A stretch of 9,170 nt of DNA. Source: Caldilineaceae bacterium. Lineage in GTDB: Bacteria; Chloroflexota; Anaerolineae; Caldilineales; Caldilineaceae. The stretch spans positions 1 through 9,170 of the forward strand of contig JAAUPU010000058.1 in NCBI GenBank assembly GCA_012032975.1, written 5' to 3'. The notes below the pieces were generated by a model. That model was not told the DNA's origin. It searched no databases and saw only the letters and a list, made by a program, of their open reading frames with translations. Below, one piece after another: positions 1-6,750 of the stretch (positions within the stretch are counted from its first letter, which is position 1; every line of letters begins with the position of its first letter). Made by a program: the position numbers and the translations under genes.

Positions 1-514
1 TCATGCGACCTGATCTTCGAAGAGTGCTTTGTGCCAACGGAGAATCGCCTCGGCCCGGAAGGGTCAGGCGTCAGTCTTTTACCAGCCATGGAATCAGAGC
101 GGGGGGTATATCTTTGCCAGCCAGTTGGGCGCAATGCAGCGCCAACTGGAGAACGCCATCGATTATGCCCGCGAACGCAAGGCCTTTGGCCAGTCAATTG
201 GCAAGTTCCAGTCGGTGTCGAACCGGATTGCCGACATGCGGCTGCGTCTGGAATTGGCGCGGATGTTGCTCTACAAAGTGGCCTGGCTGGAGGAGCAGGG
301 CAAGCCGCTGCTCATGGAAGCGGCCATGGCCAAGCTCTACCTCAGCGAAATTTTTGTCGATTCCAGTCTGGACGCGATCCGTATCCACGGTGCCAAAGGT
401 TATGTCACGGAATTCGGCGTTGAACGGGATCTGCGCGATAGCGTGGGCGGGCTGATCTATTCGGGCACCTCCGATATCCAGCGCAACATCATCGCCCGGC
501 TATTGGGGCTGTAG
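1..514 (+). CDS. Acyl-CoA dehydrogenase-family flavoenzyme, C-terminal part (aminoacyl/prolyl-carrier-protein oxidase type)
   Basis: C-terminal portion of an FAD-dependent acyl-CoA dehydrogenase; the N-terminus lies before the window. The reading starts in frame 1 (CDLIFEECFVPTENRLG, the usual beta-domain segment) and moves to frame 2 at a run of six G near 101-106, after which the C-terminal helical domain continues to the TAG at 512-514. Visible family motifs are the ERKAFGQSIGKFQ helix, RIADM, the IHGAKGY loop and the terminal YSGTSDIQR stretch. The catalytic Glu of the usual YEGT motif is Ser here; a Glu in SERG (97-99) sits where isovaleryl-CoA dehydrogenases carry their base. The neighbouring stand-alone adenylation enzyme and carrier protein suggest that it oxidises a carrier-bound amino acid, as PltE- and AnaB-type enzymes do with prolyl thioesters. 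Family membership is seen directly; the substrate is inferred from context. An ordinary acyl-CoA dehydrogenase cannot be excluded. Confidence 0.85.
101..106 (+). other. Frameshift in a G6 run within the dehydrogenase gene
   Basis: Upstream protein similarity is in frame 1 (ending ...AMESERG) and downstream similarity is in frame 2 (GGYIFASQLG...). Removing one G from the six-G run gives a continuous ERGYIFAS, which fits the ERG-x-I-x-AS pattern of the family. A homopolymer position favours a sequencing error over a real mutation. Confidence 0.8.
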
Positions 515-529
515 AGCGTTGACTCGCCA

Positions 530-2141
530 ATGATCTACTTGCTGCCTCACATCATCGAAAGTGCTGCCGAACGGTTTGCCGAAAAGGAAGCTTTTCGCTT
601 TCGAGACCAGTCGTTGACCTATGGGGTGCTCGTTCAAAAAGCCAACCAACTGGCCAACGTGCTTCACGCGCAAGGTGTGCGGCGGGGCGACCGGGTTGGC
701 GTCTTCCTCTCCAAGAGCCTGGAAACGGCCATCGCGGTCTATGGCATCATGCAGGCGGGAGCGGCCTATGTTCCGCTGGACCCGAAGATGCCGGCGGCCA
801 GACTGGGTCTGATCCTGCGGGATTGTGATATTCACCACCTGATCTCCGAGCCAAAGCAACGTCAATCATTGGCGCAGGTCGAGCTACGAACGGTCATCGG
901 GCCGGATAGCGACAGCGACTTGCCCTTTCGCCAGATTCCGTGGTCGGAGTCTACGACGCCTCGACGACTTTGCTCCGCCCGTGATGATGGAGCAGGACAT
1001 GGCCTATTTGATGTACACCTCCGGCTCGACTGGCGAACCGAAGGGCATGATCCACACCCATTTTAGCGGGCTGAGTTATGCCAAGATGGCCGCAGAGGTC
1101 TATGGTCTGCACAGCGAGGATCGACTGAGCAGCTTTCCGCCGCTGCACTTCGACCAGTCCATCTTTGATTATTTCTCTGGCCCGTTGGCTGGCGCGACCA
1201 CCGTGATCATCCCGGAAGAACACATGCTCTTACCGGCAAGCCTTTCGCAACTGATGGCCGATGAGCGGCTGAGCGTCTGGTATTCGGTGCCCTTTGCGCT
1301 GATCCAATTGGCGATACGCGGTGCGCTGGAAGAGCGGGATCTGACCTCGTTGCGCTGGGTGCTCTATGGGGGTGAGCCGTTTCCACCCAAACACCTTGCC
1401 GCGTTGATGGCGCTTTGGCCGCACGCCCGCTTCAGCAATGTGTATGGCCCGGCAGAGGTGAATCAATGCACCTATTATCATGTGCCGCAGCTTGGCGATC
1501 AGCATGACGAAGCGATTCCCATCGGCCAGATCTGGCCCAATGCCGAGGGTTTGGTCGTGGATGAAAACGATCAACCGGTCGCAGCGGGAGAGGTTGGCGA
1601 GTTGCTGGTGCGCTCCCCCACCATGATGCAGGGATATTGGCGGCGGCCAGACCTCAATGCTGAGGCATTTTTCCGAAGAGCCTCCCCAGGCGGGCACAGC
1701 GAGATATTCTACCGAACCGGGGATCTGGTGCAGCTGCCTGCCGATGGCGCCTATCGTTTTCTAGGGCGCAAGGATCGCCAGATCAAGACGCGCGGTTTCC
1801 GAGTCGAGTTGGACGAGGTGGAGAGCGTGCTATCCGCCCACCCCAGCGTAGAGGAGTCGGCCGTTTTCGCCGTCTCCGACCAGGATCACAGCGTTCAGAT
1901 TCAGGCCGCTGTTCTTGTCAGAGCTGACATGACGCTCACGGTTGCCGAACTTGTCCGCCATGCGCAGGCCCATTTGCCCCGCTATGCTGTGCCTGCCCGT
2001 ATCGAAATTCTGACGGGTTTTCCACGCACCTCTACAGACAAAATAGACCGGAAGGCACTGCAGAAACAACTGCAAGGCAACGGTATCGAGATTGAAGCGG
2101 CCCATGAATCAAGGCGTCAATGGAGTAATGACGGTGACTAG
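530..2141 (+). CDS. Stand-alone amino acid adenylation enzyme (amino acid--carrier protein ligase), one frameshift
   Basis: Free-standing NRPS-type adenylation domain of about 536 residues, which would activate an amino acid as the aminoacyl-AMP and load it on the carrier protein encoded next. It has no C or PCP domain of its own. Core motifs appear in order: LTYGVL (A1), AGAAYVPLDP (A2), YTSGSTGEPKG (A3, from 1014), FDQSIFDYF (A4), VYGPAEVN (A5), YRTGDLV (A7), GRKDRQIKTRGFRVELDEVE (A8) and TDKIDRKAL (A10), with the catalytic Lys at 2040-2042. The ATG at 530 follows the previous stop by 15 bases; no strong ribosome site is visible. The phrases VWYSVPFAL and ARFSNVYGPAEVNQCTYY resemble the PltF/AnaC/RedM clade of proline-activating ligases. 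The pocket code read by eye is D-Q-F-S-L-G-V-Q-C-K, which I do not match to a canonical proline code, so the substrate is open. The frame changes from 2 to 3 around 945-972. Confidence 0.88.
945..972 (+). other. Frameshift in the stand-alone adenylation gene
   Basis: Before this stretch the A1-A2 motifs read in frame 2 (...RQIPWSE); after it the A3 motif reads in frame 3 (DDFAPPVMMEQDMAYLMYTS). One extra base near 960, or two missing bases (near 949 and 965, giving WSEVYDAS-DDFAPP), would restore the frame. The short repeats of acgacg/cgacgac here could promote slippage. The exact site cannot be fixed without reads or a close homologue. Confidence 0.75.
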
Positions 2142-2379
2142 CACAGACATCTTGCTCGAATTTATCCAGCAGGAGTTGATCGACGACCCATCCAACCAGA
2201 GGCTGAATGCGGACGACGACCTGCTGATCGGCGGCGTGCTCGATTCGCTGGCGATCATTCGTTTGGTCGAGTTTATCGAACGCGAGTTGGGTCGAAGCGT
2301 CGGCCCCGAAGATATTACCATCGAGAATTTCCGAACGGTCGGATCAATTGTCAAGTATCTGGGAAAAAATGGCGTTTAG
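2104..2379 (+). CDS. Stand-alone peptidyl/acyl carrier protein
   Basis: Small acyl carrier protein of about 91 residues. The phosphopantetheine site is in GGVLDSLAIIRL, with the modified Ser at 2245-2247 inside a DSL motif, followed by the usual helix II/III acidic segment (EFIERELG, VGPEDITIENF). It would hold the amino acid loaded by the upstream ligase as a thioester, present it to the flavoenzyme for oxidation and pass it to the downstream condensation domain; this role is inferred from order and family, as for PltL/AnaD-type carriers. The gene overlaps the end of the ligase gene by 38 bases, suggesting translational coupling. I chose ATG 2104. A TTG at 2092 is also open, and ATG 2128 gives a compact 83-residue protein that begins MTVTSTDIL and has a GGAG only two bases upstream, so the start is uncertain. 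Confidence 0.9.
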   Translation: MNQGVNGVMTVTSTDILLEFIQQELIDDPSNQRLNADDDLLIGGVLDSLAIIRLVEFIERELGRSVGPEDITIENFRTVGSIVKYLGKNGV

Positions 2380-2523
2380 AATCAGCGCCGGGAGCCGTGA
2401 AGCTGAGGAGCAGAGTCAAGGATGGGTGGCTGTTCTTCAGAACAACGCCGATTCACCATCCTGCGACGGCCCGAGAGAGCTGGAGACCCAAGCGAAGCCC
2501 CTTTGTGTATTGGAGCAGAATTT
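2380..2523. other. Short spacer between the carrier protein and the first NRPS gene
   Basis: No gene is supported in these 144 bases. A frame-1 ATG at 2422 is open into the NRPS gene and has a GAGGAG at 2405-2410, but the encoded 34 residues resemble no domain and the third codon positions are poor in G/C compared with neighbouring coding sequence. I see no clear terminator hairpin or promoter. The spacer may be the untranslated leader of the NRPS gene. Confidence 0.5.
2512..2515 (+). promoter_or_regulatory. Shine-Dalgarno site that favours GTG 2524 as the NRPS start
   Basis: GGAG lies eight bases before a GTG at 2524. It gives a protein whose condensation domain begins about 20 residues in, which is typical. 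This supports GTG 2524 over the upstream ATG 2422. Confidence 0.5.
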
Positions 2524-5500
2524 GTGACACGTTCCGCTGTTTTAGCTGGCGATGTCGGTATCGGTATCGAACGAACGCTTACCCAGAGCCAATATCTCAT
2601 CTGGCTCGGGCAGAAGCTTCATCCCGACGAGCCGCTCTACAACATGGTTCACGCCTTCACCATCCACGGACCTATCGAGCGGTTGGCATTTCAGCAATCG
2701 TTTCAGATGTTGGTCAACAAGAGCGATGCCCTGCGAACCGTCATCCACGAGCAGAATGGCGCGCCCCTTCAACGGGTAGTGGCCGACTTTCCGTTCGCTG
2801 TTGAATGGATCGACCTATCCAGCAACCCAGACCCGTCGGCGGAGTTTGAGAGGTGGCTAGAGCAGGGCCAGCTACACATTTTTGATCTGGAACAGCGCTT
2901 GTTTGACTCGGTTCTGGTGAAGCTTGCAGCCGACCATTTCGTCTGGCACCTAAACATCCACCACCTGATCGCCGACGTGGTCTCCTTTGCGCTGATCTAT
3001 CGCCGCATGGGCGAATTTTACGGGCTGGCCCTGGCTGGCAACCTCGACCAGGCACCGGATCTCCCCGCATACCAGGATTTTCTGGAGGCTGACCGGGCCT
3101 ATGTCACATCGGCTGCCTTTGAGAACGCGCGGCAATACTGGCTTAGCAGACTCGCCACACCTCTCGAACCCACCGACTTCTATGGCAAGAGGCAAGTGGC
3201 CACTGGCCGCCCTCGGGCAGAGCGCCTCACGGTTGCGTTGGGAGCAGAACGCACCGCCCGCCTACATCAGGTTGCGCAGGAAAAGGAGTGCGCACACTGA
3301 CGACGGACATGAGCTTGTTCCATTGCTTCGCCGCGGTGCTGGCAACCACGCTGTACAAGATCAGCCCGAAAGAACGGCTTGCAATCGGTGTGCCCTTTCA
3401 GAATCGCGCCACATCCTCGTTCAAAGAGACCATCGGGCTATTCATCCATATCTATCCCATGCTGGTTCACTTTGAAGCCGATGACACATTTCGATCACTT
3501 CTACAGCGCAACTTGAAAGAGAGTTTCACGGCTCTGCGTCATGCCCAATACAGCGCCGATGAGCTGGGCAAATCGTTCGACGTTGTCCTCAATTACCTGA
3601 CCGCTTCCTTTGGCGATTTTGCCGGCTTCCGCGCAGAGAATCGCTGGGTCCACACAGGCTATGGCGACAGCAATCATCTGTTGCGGCTACAGGTCGAGGC
3701 ATCCGGCGGCATAGACAACATCATCCTTCACTTCGACCTGAACAGCGATGTCTTTGACATTCGCCGCCAGCAATGGATCGTTCGGCACTTTCTCAACGTG
3801 TTGGATTCCTTCTTGATCACGCCGGATCAGCCCATCCGCACGCTGTCGTTGCTCTCTTCCTCGGAACGGCAGCAGCTACTGCTCGACTTCAACCAGACTG
3901 GAACCCCAGAGCTTGGCGACATGACAGTCGTGCAACTGTTCGAGCAGCAGGTGGCAAACAGCCCCGAGGCGATGGCCATCATCAGCGGCGCGCAGAGTCT
4001 TACCTATGCAGCCCTGAATCAGCGGGCAAACCAACTGGCGCATCACCTGGCGGCCAATGGCATCAAAGAGGACAAAGTCGTCGCGCTTGCGTTGCAGCGT
4101 TCGCCCGAAGTGTTGGTCGCACTATTGGGTGTGCTCAAGGCGGGCGGTGTCTATCTGCCGCTGGACCGGACGCTGCCGCCTGGTCGGCTGGCGTTCATGC
4201 TGGACGAAACAGAGGCCACGACGGTGATCACATCCAAACAGTTTGCAGAGGCCCTGCCGCAAAGCGATGCGAGGATCGTCTGCCTTGACGGAGAATGGGA
4301 AGCGCTTGCAGGCGAACCAACCACGAATCCGGTCACAGATGTAGCCCCTGAAAGCCCCGCCTACATCATTTACACATCCGGCTCCACTGGCACGCCCAAG
4401 GGCGCCCTCATCAGCCATCGGAACCTGCTCAACTATGCGACTTGGGCCAAGGACTTTTATCTCCGGGGCGAGAAGTTGGCCTTCCCGCTCTTTACCTCGC
4501 TCTCCTTTGACCTCACGGTAACCTCCATTTTTGTGCCGCTCATTTCCGGCGGCAGCATCGTGGTCTACCCAGAAAACGACCTGGGCAACCTGAGCATCCT
4601 GGATGTGTTGGCCGAAAATCGGGTGGACATCATCAAGCTGACGCCGGCCCATTTGGCGCTGATCAAAGAGACAAACACGGCGCAGAGCCGTTTGAGAAAA
4701 TGATCCTCGGCGGCGAGGATCTGAAACGGGGCGCGGCCCAGCAGATCTCCGATCTCTTTGGTGGCGCCATCGAGATCTACAACGAGTATGGCCCGACCGA
4801 AGCCACAGTGGGTTGCATGATCCATCGCTTCGACCCGCAGACGGACCTGGGCGACTCCGTGCCCATCGGCCGGCCGATTGCCAACGCCCAACTCTACATC
4901 CTGGACGAGAATTTGAACCCTGTGCCCACCGGCGTCATCGGCGAAATGTGCATCGGCGGCGCGGGTGTGGGGCTTGGCTATCTGAAGCGACCCGATCTGA
5001 CGGCCGCTAAATTCGTCGCCAATCCTTTCCAGCCAGGCGAGACCCTCTATCGCACCGGCGACCTGGCGCGCTGGTCGGCAGACGGACAGATGCAATTCCT
5101 GGGTCGCGCCGACCATCAGGTCAAGGTCAAAGGCTACCGGATCGAGCTGGGCGAAATCGAGAGCCAATTGCTCGCCCACCCGGGCATCAATGCGGCAGTG
5201 GTGCATCTGGTGCAGCGCCATTTCGCCGCGCTGGATGAGCCAGCCAATCGATGTGCGAAGTGCGGTCTGCCAGAAAATTATCCAGGCGCGATGTTGGACT
5301 CAGCCGGCACTTGCGCCACCTGTCGCGATTTCGATGAATTGGCCACGCGCTTTCGACCCTACTTCAAGACGCTGGCCGATCTGCAACTCATCCTGGACGA
5401 AGCCAGCGAGAACAAGCGCGGACCCTATGATTGCCTTGTCCTTTACAGCGGCGGCAAAGACAGCACCTACATGCTTTACCAGTTGGTCAAGGAAATGGGC

Positions 5501-6733
5501 AAAACGCCCCTGGTCTTTTGCTTGGACAACGGCTACATCTCTGAGCAGGCCAAGGCCAACATTCGCCGGGTCACCGATGACCTGGGCGTCGAACTGGTCT
5601 TTGGCCAGACGCCCCACATGAACGCCATCTTTGTGGACAGCCTCCAACGGCACAGCAATGTCTGTGACGGCTGCTTCAAGGTAATCTACACGTTGAGCAT
5701 GGGGCTGGCGCGCGAAAAGGGGATCACCCACATCCTGACCGGACTCTCCCGGGGCCAGCTCTTCGAGACCCGTCTTTCCGATATGTTCGATGCGCGGCTC
5801 TTCGATGTCCAGGAGATCGATGCGACCGTCCTGGCCGCGCGCAAAGCCTACCACCGCATCGACGACGCAATCTCGCAGTTGATGGAGGTGGATTTCCTCG
5901 CGGAAGAGAGAATCTTCGACGAGATTCGGCTGATCGATTTCTATCGCTATTGCGATGTGCCGTTGCAGGAGATGTATCGCTACCTTGCCCAACACGCGCC
6001 CTGGTTCAGGCCGTCCGATACCGGTCGTTCCACCAACTGCCTGATCAACGACGTCGGCATCTACATCCACAAAAAGACGCGCGGCTTCCACAACTACGCG
6101 CTGCCCTACAGTTGGGATGTGCGCGTCGGCCACAAAACCCGGGAAGAGGCAGTTGACGAGCTAAAGGATCAGATCGACGAAAAACGCGTCCAGAAAATCC
6201 TGGCCGAGATCGGCTATGATGAATCCGAAGCGGCCCGACAATTGGTAGCCTATGTCGTGCCAAATGAGAAGCTCTCGATCCCAGACCTGCGTCGTTCCCT
6301 AAAAGAGCGGCTGCCGGACTACATGCTCCCGACCCATTTTGTCATCCTGGAAAGTCTCCCGCTTACCCGGAATGGCAAGGTCGATCGAGACGCCTTGCCA
6401 CGACCCGAGAGCAATCGCCTGAATCTGCCAACAGCTTTTTCACCCCCGGAAACCATTGCCGAGCTGAGGTTGGCTGCCATCTGGAAGACAGTCCTCAATC
6501 TCCCGGAGGTTGGCATCCACGATGACTTCTTCGATCTGGGCGGCGATTCGATTTCGATGATCCATGTGATGATGCATGTCGCCGAAGAGTTTCAGATCAA
6601 AGCATCGCCGTTGGTCATCTTCGATGCGCCGACCGTTGCCGAACTGGCCGACAAAATCGAGGAGATTCTGATTTCCGAAATCGACCAATTGAGCGACGAA
6701 GAAGCGGAACGCTTGCTCGCGGAAATCGACTGA
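2524..6733 (+). CDS. NRPS module C-A(with embedded PP-loop ATPase)-PCP, two frameshifts
   Basis: Single-module nonribosomal peptide synthetase of about 1403 residues once two single missing bases are restored. Order: condensation domain (residues about 20-430, active-site motif HHLIADV at 146-152), adenylation domain from about 469 (A3 YTSGSTGTPKG at 617, A5 [10 protein letters not shown]7 YRTGDLARW, A8 GYRIELGEIE at 871), an inserted zinc-ribbon plus PP-loop ATPase (about 900-1235), the rest of the A domain (VAYVVP; A10 NGKVDRDAL with Lys 1286), a carrier domain (LGGDSIS, Ser 1343) and an acidic C-terminal tail (QLSDEEAERLLAEID) like NRPS docking ends. The pocket code read by eye, D-L-T-K-I-G-E-V-G-K, differs at one position from the asparagine code I recall (D-L-T-K-L-G-E-V-G-K). 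There is no epimerase or thioesterase, so this is an elongating module that probably takes its donor from the preceding stand-alone carrier. Frame breaks lie near 3286-3296 and 4676-4681; an ATG at 4700 falls inside the A domain and is not a real start. Confidence 0.9.
3286..3296 (+). other. Frameshift in the condensation domain of the first NRPS
   Basis: Frame 1 reads ...HQVAQEKECAH and then stops at 3298-3300; frame 3 continues with TLTTDMSLFHCFAAVL, the normal next helix of a C domain. One base missing in the gcacac stretch gives EKECATLTTDMSLF, matching the usual E-G-x-T-L-F pattern. The GTG at 3288 is therefore not a real start. Confidence 0.85.
4676..4681 (+). other. Frameshift in the adenylation domain of the first NRPS
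   Basis: Frame 3 reads ...HLALIKETNT and then runs out of family similarity to a TGA at 4701-4703; frame 2 reads GAEPFEKMILGGEDL, the expected continuation. Adding one G to the GG at 4679-4680 joins them as NTGAEPFEKMILGGEDL. A short homopolymer loss is the simplest cause. Confidence 0.88.
5214..6220 (+). other. Embedded zinc-ribbon and PP-loop ATPase domain (N-acetyl sugar amidotransferase/AANH type) inside the A domain
   Basis: About 335 residues separate the A8 region (...GINAAVVHL) from the A9/A10 region (QLVAYVVP...), the same A-subdomain position where methyltransferases are often inserted in NRPSs. The insert opens with two CxxC pairs (CAKC at 5252-5263, CATC at 5312-5323) that look like a zinc ribbon. 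Next comes a PP-loop signature SGGKDS (5447-5464) in the context YDCLVLYSGGKDSTYM, followed by the strand PLVFCLDNGY, another CxxC (CDGC, 5663-5674), ILTGLSRGQLFETRL, and near the end SDTGRSTNCLINDVG (Cys at 6038-6040) and SWDVRVGHKTREEA. PP-loop enzymes adenylate a carbonyl oxygen and replace it with nitrogen or sulfur; the zinc-ribbon and TREEA features recall WbpG/PseA-type amidotransferases. The fold is clear; the reaction and substrate are inferred. No separate glutaminase or sulfur donor is in the window. Confidence 0.85.
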
Positions 6734-6739
6734 GCCGTC

Positions 6740-6747
6740 AGGAAGAG
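6740..6747 (+). promoter_or_regulatory. Shine-Dalgarno site of the second NRPS gene
   Basis: AGGAAGAG sits just before ATG 6751 in the 17-base gap after the previous stop codon. It fixes the start and indicates cotranscription with the preceding NRPS gene. Confidence 0.6.
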
Positions 6748-6750
6748 ACC

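Noticed and set aside
981..2141. A separate gene starting at ATG 981, with 530-1066 as its own gene
   Set aside because: The two pieces hold complementary parts of one adenylation enzyme (A1-A2, then A3-A10); a single frame break explains both.
2422..2523. N-terminal extension of the first NRPS from ATG 2422
   Set aside because: The extra 34 residues look non-coding (low G/C at third positions, no domain), and GTG 2524 has a better-placed GGAG. Kept as an alternative only.
2380..2523. Possible terminator or internal promoter between the carrier protein and the NRPS gene
   Set aside because: I found no convincing stem-loop with a T tract and no clear -35/-10 pair; the layout fits continuous transcription.
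4565..5221. A 218-residue open frame on the - strand
   Set aside because: Antisense to the core A5-A8 motifs of the first NRPS; no family resemblance and no ribosome site noted. A shadow frame.
5300..6133. A 277-residue open frame on the - strand
   Set aside because: It lies fully antisense to the PP-loop domain, whose motifs are clear on the + strand; its translation shows no domain I recognise and it mirrors high-GC codon use.
4700..6733. A separate gene starting at ATG 4700
   Set aside because: It would begin in the middle of an A domain (MILGGEDL). The preceding frame ends exactly where similarity is broken, and one missing G joins them; it is the same gene as 2524-6733.
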